Origin: JAJDTQ01 sp965204235
GTDB taxonomy: Bacteria > Desulfobacterota > Binatia > UBA9968 > JAJDTQ01
Reading direction: 5' to 3'
DNA length: 64,000 nt
Assembly (NCBI GenBank): GCA_965204235.1
Contig: OZ241979.1
Coordinates: 1,550,001 to 1,614,000 of the forward strand
Below are positions 33,038-40,894 of this stretch, one piece after another (within the stretch, counting starts at the first letter, position 1; every line of letters begins with the position of its first letter). Both the position numbers and the translations under genes were made by a program. Under the pieces are notes generated by a model. It ran no database searches, was not told where the DNA came from, and saw nothing but the letters and a program-made list of their open reading frames with translations.

Positions 33038-33937
33038 ATGACCGGCGGAGCAGGGCCGAACGGCATGACCGGACCCGCAAACGCGCCCGCGCCGAGCGGT
33101 GGACGCGAGACCGCGGCGTCGTTGACCGGCAAGGTGGCCGGGCTCCGGGAGTTGCTCCGGGAGATGGAGCACGTGGTGGTGTGCTTCTCCGGCGGGGTCG
33201 ATTCCGGCTACCTGCTGGCCGAGGCGGTAAACGCCCTCGGGGATGGGGCCGTGGCCCTCACCGCGGTGTCGCCCAGCTTGGCGCCGGAAGAGGGAGCGGA
33301 CGCCCGGCGCCTGGCGGAAAGCATCGGCGCCCGGCACCTGCTCGTGGACACCTCCGAGCTCGACGACCCCCGGTACGCGGCCAACCCCGCCAACCGTTGC
33401 TACTTCTGCAAGACCGAGCTGTACGGCAAGGCCATCGACGAAGCCGCTTCCCTGGGCGTCGTCCACGTCCTGGACGGCTTCAACGTGGACGACCGCGGCG
33501 ACCACCGCCCGGGACGCCAAGCCGCGCGCGAGCGCGGCGTGCGCTCGCCGCTGGACGAGCTGGGCTTCACCAAGGCCGACGTCCGCGAGGCCGCCCGGCG
33601 CATGGGACTGGGCGTGTGGGACAAGCCCGCACTGGCGTGTCTTTCCAGCCGGTTCCCCTACGGCACGGCCATCACCCCGGAGAAGCTCGCCCAAGTCCAC
33701 CGCTGCGAGCGGGTGTTGCGGGAGCTGGGCTTCCGCATCTACCGGGTGCGCTACCACAACGAACTGGCGCGCATCGAGGTGGCCCCGGACGAGTTCGACA
33801 GGCTGCTCCGGTCCGGCGTCCGCGAAGAGGTCCTCCGGCGTTTCAGGGAGGCCGGGTTCACCTACGTCAGCATCGACCTGCAAGGCTATCGCACCGGGTC
33901 CCTCAACGAAGCCCTGAAGCGGCGGGATACAGCGTAG
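33038..33937 (+). CDS. larE: LarE-type ATP-dependent sacrificial sulfur transferase
   Basis: 299 residues. An ATP-pyrophosphatase PP-loop SGGVDSG (51-57) follows a 45-residue Gly/Ala-rich N-terminus that may be partly untranslated; a second ATG lies at 33065. ANRCYFCKTELYGKAIDEAA (Cys121, Cys124) and LACLSSRFPYGTAIT (Cys201) are the family signatures. In Lactobacillus LarE the equivalent of Cys201 (Cys176) donates its sulfur to build the nickel-pincer cofactor of lactate racemase. No larB, larC or larA is in the window, so it may serve another thiolation. It is co-directional with and seven bases from the putative selenoprotein gene. Confidence 0.85.
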   Translation: MTGGAGPNGMTGPANAPAPSGGRETAASLTGKVAGLRELLREMEHVVVCFSGGVDSGYLLAEAVNALGDGAVALTAVSPSLAPEEGADARRLAESIGARHLLVDTSELDDPRYAANPANRCYFCKTELYGKAIDEAASLGVVHVLDGFNVDDRGDHRPGRQAARERGVRSPLDELGFTKADVREAARRMGLGVWDKPALACLSSRFPYGTAITPEKLAQVHRCERVLRELGFRIYRVRYHNELARIEVAPDEFDRLLRSGVREEVLRRFREAGFTYVSIDLQGYRTGSLNEALKRRDTA

Positions 33938-33960
33938 CCGGACGGCGGGATCCGTTCGAG

Positions 33961-34063
33961 GAACGTCCGATCAGTACGATACCGGCTCTCCCTTGGGGAA
34001 AATCCGTCCTTCGACTTCGCTTCGCTACGCTCAGGACGAACGGGGTGGTCGTTCCGAGCCTCC
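33961..34063. repeat. Dispersed intergenic repeat, copy C
   Basis: Third copy, between larE and the Bug-type binding protein. It starts GAACGTCCGATCAGTACGAT and has a decayed hairpin CTCTCCC-TTG-GGGAAA (33986-34001). The core GTCCTTCGACTTCGCTTCGC starts at 34006 and continues TACGCTCAGGACGAACGGGG. The end GTTCCGAGCCTCC matches GTTCAGAGTTTCC of copy B. Confidence 0.83.
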
Positions 34064-34092
34064 TTGACAGTGCCGGGGCCGGTTGCTACGGG
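34064..34092 (+). promoter_or_regulatory. Possible promoter of Bug-type binding protein gene
   Basis: A consensus -35 TTGACA (34064-34069) immediately follows repeat copy C. The position 17 bases downstream reads TACGGG (34087-34092), a poor -10. The gene start is 52 bases further on. Seen by eye only. Confidence 0.35.
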
Positions 34093-34143
34093 TAGCCGTT
34101 TTCCATGGAACGGGACACCGGAAACGGACGAGGAGGTCGCGTC

Positions 34144-35181
34144 ATGATACCGAGGTTCGCATTCGTCGCAGTGGCGCTGGTGCTGGTGCTGGGCCACGCT
34201 CCGGCAGGGGCCGAGGACTTCTACAAGGGCAGGAACCTGCGCATGCTCGTGGGTTTCTCTCCGGGAGGCGGCTACGACACCTACACCCGCTACATCGGCC
34301 GCCACATCAGCCGGTACATTCCCGGGAACCCGACCCCGGTGGTTCAGAACATGCCCGGAGCCGGGAGCCTGATCACCGCCAACTACATCTACAAACGGGC
34401 CAAACCCGACGGCACGACCCTGGGGGTCTGGAGTCCCGCATTGATCTTCGCCCGCGCCATGGGCGACAGGAAGGTGAAGATCGACCCCGCCAGGTACGAG
34501 TACATCGGCACCCCCACCTCGGACTCGGTGGCCTGCGGCCTCATGGCGGCGTCGGGCCTCAAGTCGCTGGACGACGTGGTGAAATCGGGCAGGGAGGTGA
34601 CCATGGGCGGCACCCGCGCCCCCGGGAACACCACCGACCCGTTCCTGTTCCTGAACCGGGAGCTGGGGACGAAGTTCCGGAGCATCCCGGGATACGGCGG
34701 CACCGCAAAGGTGCGGTTGGCCATGGAGTCGGGCGAAGTCGATGGCGCGTGCTGGACGTGGGAGTCCATGAGGGTCACCGCCCGGGGCATGCTGGACGCG
34801 CCTCCGGACAAGAGGCTCATCCCCTTCGTCATCACCCGGCGGTACGACGAGCCCGAGGTCAGGGACATCCCGCTCTTCTCGGACGTGCTCAAGGGCGAGA
34901 ACCTCGCGGCCTTCGAGGCATGGGACGGGCAGAACAGGATCACGCGCGTCTATACCCTGCCGCCGGGCACGCCCAAGGACCGCGTGGCGGCCTTGCAAAA
35001 GGCGTTCAAGGCGGTCATGGAGGACGCGGATTTCCTGGCGGAGGCCAGGAAGGCCCGCCTCAACGTCGATTACGTATCGCCCCGGGACATCGCGGAAGCG
35101 TTGCAAGCCATCAACAACATGCCACCGGCCATCAAGGAATACCTCCAGGTCCTGACGGGCTTCAAGAAGGCGAAGTCCTGA
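34144..35181 (+). CDS. Bug/TctC-family extracytoplasmic solute-binding protein
   Basis: 345 residues. A clear signal peptide, MIPRFAFVAVALVLVLGHAP ending AGA-ED, has a predicted cleavage near residue 23. The mature part has the tripartite tricarboxylate transporter binding-protein signatures RMLVGFSPGGGYDTYTRYIG, VVQNMPGAGSLITANYIYKR and a GYGGTAKVRLAMESGEVDGA segment. It should bind a carboxylate in the periplasm and hand it to TctAB permease subunits, which are not present nearby, so it is an orphan. The start has GAGGAGG seven bases upstream; an earlier in-frame ATG at 34105 would bury the signal peptide. Confidence 0.85.
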   Translation: MIPRFAFVAVALVLVLGHAPAGAEDFYKGRNLRMLVGFSPGGGYDTYTRYIGRHISRYIPGNPTPVVQNMPGAGSLITANYIYKRAKPDGTTLGVWSPALIFARAMGDRKVKIDPARYEYIGTPTSDSVACGLMAASGLKSLDDVVKSGREVTMGGTRAPGNTTDPFLFLNRELGTKFRSIPGYGGTAKVRLAMESGEVDGACWTWESMRVTARGMLDAPPDKRLIPFVITRRYDEPEVRDIPLFSDVLKGENLAAFEAWDGQNRITRVYTLPPGTPKDRVAALQKAFKAVMEDADFLAEARKARLNVDYVSPRDIAEALQAINNMPPAIKEYLQVLTGFKKAKS

Positions 35182-35186
35182 GCGGA

Positions 35187-35203
35187 CGCGCCCCCCGGGC
35201 GCG
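35187..35203. terminator. Hairpin between convergent genes
   Basis: CGCGCCC-CCC-GGGCGCG is a perfect 7-bp GC-rich stem with a 3-base loop, filling the 23-base gap between the convergent Bug protein and bicupin genes. No T-run flanks it, so termination is likely but not certain. Confidence 0.4.
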
Positions 35204-35204
35204 G

Positions 35205-36260
35205 TCAGGAACGGTAGGCGGCGGCCATGCGGCTCTCGATGCCCTGCTCGGCGAGGGCCTGCTCGAACATTTCCCGAACGCCGGGGTCCTCGTCCCGGTA
35301 CTCGATCTGGTCGCCGCCTTCCTTGACGCTCTTGTCGATGCCGTAACGCTTGCGGAAACGGTGCTTGCGGCTGCCCCAACGCAACGCCAGGTAGCGGGCG
35401 GGCGCGGCGCCGGAGTTGAAGTGCTGGTGGAACCACATCTCCGGGGGAACGACGACGCTCCCTTCGCGCCAGTCGAAGCGCCGGATCGGCGATCCTTCCG
35501 GCCACATGAGCGAGTAGCCCGAGCCGCCGATGATGACCACGTGGGCCCCGGGTCCGTGGCGATGGGCCTTCTTGTAGGTCCCCACCGGGAACTCGGAGAT
35601 GTGCGAGGCCATGGTGTTGTCGGAAAGCTCGAACATGATGTTGCGGCCCCCGGCGCCCCGCTCCTCCCACTCCTTCAGGACGAAGGAGCGCACGTCGGGG
35701 ACGAAGTTCGTCTCCCAGACCCGGCCGCCGTAGGACTTGCCCCGTCCCGAGAAGTAGTCGTCCCGGGAGTCGAAGCGGTCGGTGAAGGCGAAGTCGTTCT
35801 GGAACACGAACTCGAAGTTGTGGAAGAGGTTCAACACCAACGGCGCGCTGGTCACCGAGAACAGCCGCACCGGGGTGGCGCCGCTGCCGTTGAAATGCTG
35901 CCTCCAGGTGTTGAGCGGCGGTGAGAAGAGGCTTCCCGCCTGCCATTCGAAGGTCTGCTTCCGGCCCCCTTCCTGCCAGACGGTGGTGGCGCCGCGGCCG
36001 CTGGCGACGTAGATCATCTCCTCGAACAGGTAGCGTTCGGGGTTGAGGCTCCCGCCCGGAGGAATCTCGCAGATGGCGGCGTCATTCATGTCCCCGGCGC
36101 CGATGAGGTTGAGGTAGGCGCCCGAGCCGCCCCGGCGTTCCCAGGGCGCCAGCGGCACGGTGCGGATATCCTCGATGTAATAGCCGCGGACCACCGGGAG
36201 CCCTTCCCTCTCCAACCAGCGCTGATAGGCGCTCTCCTGCTCGATGCTCTGCTCTTCCAT
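35205..36260 (-). CDS. Bicupin protein (gentisate-dioxygenase-like)
   Basis: 351 residues with two cupin domains. The N-terminal one (AICEIPPGGSLNPERYLFEE then MIYVASGRGATTVW) has few His ligands. The C-terminal one has KKAHRHGPGAHVVIIGGSGY and FHQHFNSG, with the His-rich pattern expected to bind Fe or another metal. The family includes gentisate and homogentisate-like dioxygenases and many proteins of unknown role. Good GGAGG lies five bases before the ATG. Two more bicupins of similar length occur at 39833 and 56169. It is convergent with the Bug-type binding protein. Confidence 0.75.
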   Translation of the reverse strand: MEEQSIEQESAYQRWLEREGLPVVRGYYIEDIRTVPLAPWERRGGSGAYLNLIGAGDMNDAAICEIPPGGSLNPERYLFEEMIYVASGRGATTVWQEGGRKQTFEWQAGSLFSPPLNTWRQHFNGSGATPVRLFSVTSAPLVLNLFHNFEFVFQNDFAFTDRFDSRDDYFSGRGKSYGGRVWETNFVPDVRSFVLKEWEERGAGGRNIMFELSDNTMASHISEFPVGTYKKAHRHGPGAHVVIIGGSGYSLMWPEGSPIRRFDWREGSVVVPPEMWFHQHFNSGAAPARYLALRWGSRKHRFRKRYGIDKSVKEGGDQIEYRDEDPGVREMFEQALAEQGIESRMAAAYRS

Positions 36261-36377
36261 GAAACCCTCCGCGGGCCGGCGCCGCGGTCCACCGGCCGTC
36301 CCGTCCGCGCCGCGCCCCCCTCACGCGGGCGCCCGTCTCCCCGTCCCTCGCGACGGTCCGCTTGCTCGGACGGACTC

Positions 36378-37505
36378 CTATACGGCCGGGCGAGCGACGC
36401 GGCGAAACGTCCAGGCGGAGTTCATGAGGTAGTTGAGCGCCGCTGCCGGGAGGACGCCGCAGGCTTGCAGCCACACGGGCGAGACCTGCGGAAACAGCAT
36501 CGAAAGCGCCACGAACGTGGCATAGCTCACGGCGAGGGTGCTCAACGCCACCAGGTTGAACTTCAGGCCCCGGATGCGCTTGCGCCCGACGAGCATCCGG
36601 TCGGCGAAGGTCCAGTAGTTGTTCATCAGGAAGTTCGAAACGATGGATACCTCGATGGCGATGGGCGACGCCAGGAACTTGTGCAAGCCGAACTCCAGCA
36701 GGAGCTGGAACGACCCGAGGTTGACCAGCATCCCGACGCAGCCGGTCACGCCGTACCGGACCAGGACCGGATAGCTGGCGAGGCGCAACCGCCAGACGCT
36801 GCAAAAGAACTCCAGGAGGCTCCTGGCTCCCATCTTGGTCTGCCCGTGCTGGCGGTCGCGGAAATAGATGGGCTCTTCGACCACCCGCGCGCCGGAACGG
36901 ATCAGGCGATGCAACAACTCGATCTGGAACGCGTGGTCCCGGGCCCGGATCTCCTCCACCTTCGCGGCCTTGAGCGCAGCCGCCCGGACCGCCTTGAAAC
37001 CCGCGGTGCAGTCCCGGACCCCGCGCACGCCGGCGATCCACCGGGCCAGGCGATTGCCCCAGCGGGACAAAAGCCGCCTGCCCACGTGCCAGCTCGGGTC
37101 GATGGCGCCCGCGGCCACGTAACGGCTGCCGATGGCCACGTCCGCGCCCTCCGTGAGGCGCGCCAGCAGCCGGGCCGCATCCGCAGGGTCGTGGGACAGG
37201 TCGGCGTCCATCTGCACCACCATGTCCGCGCCCAGGACCTCCATGGCATGGGTCATCCCCCGCACGTACGCACGCCCGAACCCGCGCCGCGGCCCTTCGA
37301 GCAGGTGAACCCGGCCGTCCGCCGCGGCGAACTCCCGGACCAGACCGGCGGTCCCGTCCGGGCTCTCGTCGTCCACCACCAGAAAGGCGGTGTCCGCGCC
37401 GGGGTACAACTCGGTCAGCCGCCGCAGCAACGGCGTGATGTTGGGCGCTTCGTTGTAGGTGGGGATGACGAAGCAAACGCCCCCCCTTGCCGCGTCTTGG
37501 CTCAA
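36378..37505 (-). CDS. GT2 glycosyltransferase (dolichol-phosphate mannosyltransferase-like) fused to GtrA domain
   Basis: About 375 residues. The N-terminal GT-A domain has GVCFVIPTYNEAPNITPLLR, FLVVDDESPDGTAGLVREF and the metal-binding QMDADLSHDP (DxD). The C-terminal 120 residues carry four GtrA-type membrane helices (RYGVTGCVGMLVNLGSFQLL ... MNNYWTF ... YLMNSAWTFRR). It likely transfers a sugar to a polyprenyl phosphate and flips or uses it in cell-envelope glycosylation. The TTG start at 37505 has GGGAG nine bases upstream and gives the usual N-terminus; an ATG at 37610 is an alternative that adds 35 unconserved residues. Confidence 0.82.
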   Translation of the reverse strand: MSQDAARGGVCFVIPTYNEAPNITPLLRRLTELYPGADTAFLVVDDESPDGTAGLVREFAAADGRVHLLEGPRRGFGRAYVRGMTHAMEVLGADMVVQMDADLSHDPADAARLLARLTEGADVAIGSRYVAAGAIDPSWHVGRRLLSRWGNRLARWIAGVRGVRDCTAGFKAVRAAALKAAKVEEIRARDHAFQIELLHRLIRSGARVVEEPIYFRDRQHGQTKMGARSLLEFFCSVWRLRLASYPVLVRYGVTGCVGMLVNLGSFQLLLEFGLHKFLASPIAIEVSIVSNFLMNNYWTFADRMLVGRKRIRGLKFNLVALSTLAVSYATFVALSMLFPQVSPVWLQACGVLPAAALNYLMNSAWTFRRVARPAV

Positions 37506-37723
37506 TGTCGTGGTCTCCCATCCGGATCGGTCATCGACCGCCGGAACCCCGCCGTCCCGTCCACACGGCGGCTGTCGTCTGCTGTGAATGGGGTAGCACG
37601 TTGCGGCCATGCACTCAAACGTTGCGCGGTCGGCGGCGGCCCTCCATGCCTGCCCGGGCGGAGCAGCGCGGGGCCGGGGCGGTCTTCGGTGGCCGACCCG
37701 CCGCTTTGTGGTAAGGTGGCCCC

Positions 37724-39778
37724 ATGAAGAAAACCGAAAGAACCGTGGAAGCCAAGGTCGTCCCGCACGAGCTCCGGCGCCACGGCCACGTGCGCACTGA
37801 CGACTACTACTGGTTACGGGAGAGGGACGCCCCCGACACCGTGGCCTATCTCGAAGCGGAGAACGCCTACACGAAGAACGCCCTGGCGCACGTCCACGCA
37901 CTCGAAGAGACGCTGTTCCGGGAGATCAAGGGACGGATCCGGGAAACCGACATGTCCGTCCCCTACAAGCGGGACGACTATTACTACTATACCCGCTACG
38001 AGGAGGGCAAGGAATACCCCCTGCACGCCCGCAAGCGCGATTCCCTGGACAACCCCGAGCAGCTCATGCTCGACGTGAACGCGCTGGCCGAGGGCCACGA
38101 GTTCTTCGCCGTGGGCGGCCTCGCCGTCAGCTTCGGCCAGGACCTGCTCGCCTACGCCGCGGACAGCCGGGGGCGGCGCATCCACGCCATCCGGTTCAAG
38201 GACCTCGCCACCGGCGAGACCCTGGAAGACGTCATCCCGGAGGCGACCGCCAACATGACCTGGGCCAACGACGACCGAACCCTCTTCTACGCCAGGCAGG
38301 ACCCCGAGACCCTGCGGTCGCACCGCATCTACCGGCACGTGCTGGGAACCGATACGGCCGAGGACGTGCTGGTGTACGAGGAGACCGACGACGCCTTCTC
38401 GACCCACGTGTTCCGGACCAAATCGAAGAGATACCTGATGATCGTCTCCTCCCAGACCTTGAGCAGCGAGTACCGCTATCTCGACGCCGACGACCCCGCG
38501 GGCGAGTTCACGGTCTTCCTGCCCCGGGAGCGGGACCACGAGTACGCCGTGGACCACTTCGAGGACCGCTTCTTCGTCCACACCAACCACGAGGCCAGGA
38601 ACTTCCGCCTGATGGCGGCGCCGCTGGACCGGACCCGCAAGGAGTACTGGCGGGAGGTCGTCCCGCACCGCCCGGACGTGCTGCTGGAAGGCTTCGAGGT
38701 GTTCAAGGACCACCTGGTGCTGGAAGAGCGGCGCGACGGGCTCATGCGCATCCGGGTCATGGCCTGGAACGGAGAGGAAGAGCACTACCTGGACTTCGAC
38801 GAGCCCGCGTACCTGGCGCGGGTGAGCGTCAATCCCGATTTCGACACCACGGTGCTGCGCTACGGCTACACCTCCATGACCACGCCGAACTCGGTGTACG
38901 ACTACGACATGGTCACCCGCGAGAAGACCCTGCTCAAGCAGGAGGAGGTGCTGGGCGGGTTCGACGCCGGGAACTACCGCACGGAGCGGCTCCACGCGGT
39001 GGCCCGGGACGGCGTCCGGGTCCCCATATCGCTGGTGTATCGCAAGGGGATGGAACGGGACGGCGGGAACCCGCTGCTGCTGTACGGTTACGGCTCCTAC
39101 GGCCACAGCCTGGACGCCGGCTTCGGGTCGGCGCGGTTGAGCCTGCTGGACCGGGGCTTCGCGTTCGCCATCGCCCACGTCCGGGGCGGCGAGGAGATGG
39201 GGCGTTCCTGGTACGAGGACGGCAAGCTGCTCAGGAAGAAGAACACGTTCACCGACTTCATCGCCTGCGCCGAGCACCTGGTCGCCCGGGGCTACACGTC
39301 CACGGACCGGCTGTTCGCCATGGGCGGGAGCGCGGGCGGGCTGTTGATGGGGGCGGTGGTGAACATGCGGCCCGACCTGTTCGAGGGCGTGGTGGCCCAG
39401 GTCCCGTTCGTGGACATCGTGACGACCATGCTCGACCCGGACATCCCCCTCACCACCGGCGAGTACGACGAGTGGGGCAATCCCGACGACAGGGAGTACT
39501 ACGACTACATGTTGTCGTACTCCCCCTACGACAACGTGGAGGCCAAGGAGTACCCCCACATGCTGGTGACCACCGGGCTGCACGACTCCCAGGTGCAGTA
39601 CTGGGAGCCGGCCAAGTGGGTGGCCAAGCTGCGCGCCGCCAAGACCGACCGCAACCGGCTGCTGCTCAAGACCAACATGGAAGCGGGGCACGGCGGCGCG
39701 TCCGGCCGATTCAAGCGCTACCGCGAGGTGGCCCTGGAATACGCCTTCCTCCTGGACCTTGCGGGGATCCGGGAATAA
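37724..39778 (+). CDS. ptrB: Oligopeptidase B (S9A prolyl-oligopeptidase family)
   Basis: 684 residues, the usual family size. An N-terminal seven-bladed propeller follows DDYYWLRERDAPDTVAYLEA. The catalytic hydrolase domain holds the triad Ser536 (GGSAGGLLMG), Asp621 (LHDSQVQYWEP) and His656 (EAGHGGASGRF). Oligopeptidase B cleaves after basic residues in short peptides in the cytosol or periplasm. No signal peptide is visible, implying a cytosolic location. It is divergently oriented from the glycosyltransferase. Confidence 0.9.
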   Translation: MKKTERTVEAKVVPHELRRHGHVRTDDYYWLRERDAPDTVAYLEAENAYTKNALAHVHALEETLFREIKGRIRETDMSVPYKRDDYYYYTRYEEGKEYPLHARKRDSLDNPEQLMLDVNALAEGHEFFAVGGLAVSFGQDLLAYAADSRGRRIHAIRFKDLATGETLEDVIPEATANMTWANDDRTLFYARQDPETLRSHRIYRHVLGTDTAEDVLVYEETDDAFSTHVFRTKSKRYLMIVSSQTLSSEYRYLDADDPAGEFTVFLPRERDHEYAVDHFEDRFFVHTNHEARNFRLMAAPLDRTRKEYWREVVPHRPDVLLEGFEVFKDHLVLEERRDGLMRIRVMAWNGEEEHYLDFDEPAYLARVSVNPDFDTTVLRYGYTSMTTPNSVYDYDMVTREKTLLKQEEVLGGFDAGNYRTERLHAVARDGVRVPISLVYRKGMERDGGNPLLLYGYGSYGHSLDAGFGSARLSLLDRGFAFAIAHVRGGEEMGRSWYEDGKLLRKKNTFTDFIACAEHLVARGYTSTDRLFAMGGSAGGLLMGAVVNMRPDLFEGVVAQVPFVDIVTTMLDPDIPLTTGEYDEWGNPDDREYYDYMLSYSPYDNVEAKEYPHMLVTTGLHDSQVQYWEPAKWVAKLRAAKTDRNRLLLKTNMEAGHGGASGRFKRYREVALEYAFLLDLAGIRE

Positions 39779-39832
39779 CCGTCGGGGAACGGGAGGCCCC
39801 CTTGCGGAGGGATCTCCGAGTCGGCGGGCGGG

Positions 39833-40780
39833 CTACTTGTCCTCGTCGTCCTCGTCCATGGACATGGCCTTGAGGTGCTTGTCGATGGTGGCGTAGCCCT
39901 TCCACTGGTCCACCAGCCAGTAGCGGATGCCGAACTCGAACCGGAGCTCGCGGGTCTCGCCGTCGCCGGGGTTGAAGTGCTGGTGGTGCATCATGCCGGG
40001 GGGGACGTGTACCGCGTCTCCCTGCTCCCAGGCGTACTGCTTGCCGCCGATCTCCGAGTAGCCGGCGCCCTGCAGCGCGTAGAGGTACGCCTCCGGGTGG
40101 GCGTGGCTGTGGCTCTTGGAGCGCGGCAGCTCCACGAAGATGGAACTGATGGCCGCGGCCGTGGCCTTGAAGCCGTTGCGGTTGCCGCTGCGGCCCATGA
40201 GGAAATAGGTGGCGCCGTGCTTGGACTCGGCCGAGAGCTCGTGCTGGTCCTGGTGCATGGAGATGCGCCGGTGGTCCTCCGGCCAGTACTGGGACTCCTC
40301 CGGTCCGATGCCGGCCAGCGCCGCGGCGTCGTTCTCGCCGCAGTCCTCGAACTGGTCCATGCGGCCCATATGGACCGAAGCCTCCAGGTGCCAGGCCAGT
40401 CCCGAGAGATAGCCCACCGGCACGTCACCGGTGTTGAACAACTGGTGCCGGGACCGGTACGGCACGTGCAGGACGGTCCCGGGACCGAAGTCGTAGCGCT
40501 TTCCGTCCAGGAGCATGAAGCCGTTGCCGCTCTCCACGTAGATGGCCTCCTCCCCGTGGCTGTGACGGCCCGTATGCCATCCCACGGGGATCTCGGCGCG
40601 CATCATCATGCTGCCTCCGGTGGGGAAGCCCAACTCCGGGGCGATCATGAGCGCCGCCCTGGCGTCCTGGCGCGTCCTGAACCAGACGAGGTCCTTGTGG
40701 CGCGCCACCCTGGGGGCGTCCTCCACGAACTTCTCGTTCCGTTCGGTGATGCTCAGCCACTCGCTGTAGAAATCGCTCAT
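39833..40780 (-). CDS. Bicupin protein
   Basis: 315 residues. Cupin 1 has GWHTGRHSHGEEAIYVESGN and FNTGDVPVGYLSG. Cupin 2 has SHSHAHPEAYLYALQGAGYS, GDAVHVPPGMMHHQHFNPGD and an acidic end (MDEDDEDK). The His/Glu patterns suggest a metal in both domains. It is related in plan to the bicupins at 35205 and 56169. A strong GGGAGG precedes the ATG. Reaction unknown; a ring-cleaving or carboxylate-processing dioxygenase is the usual guess and is not proven here. Confidence 0.72.
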   Translation of the reverse strand: MSDFYSEWLSITERNEKFVEDAPRVARHKDLVWFRTRQDARAALMIAPELGFPTGGSMMMRAEIPVGWHTGRHSHGEEAIYVESGNGFMLLDGKRYDFGPGTVLHVPYRSRHQLFNTGDVPVGYLSGLAWHLEASVHMGRMDQFEDCGENDAAALAGIGPEESQYWPEDHRRISMHQDQHELSAESKHGATYFLMGRSGNRNGFKATAAAISSIFVELPRSKSHSHAHPEAYLYALQGAGYSEIGGKQYAWEQGDAVHVPPGMMHHQHFNPGDGETRELRFEFGIRYWLVDQWKGYATIDKHLKAMSMDEDDEDK

Positions 40781-40894
40781 GGTTCCTCCCTGCGCGCCGC
40801 CGACCGGCGCGCGGTCGAGATGGACAGGGTTCTTAGACCAATTCCCGCCCGGCTACAAGGCGGAGCGGAAGGAGATGGCCGCGGCCGGCAGGGA

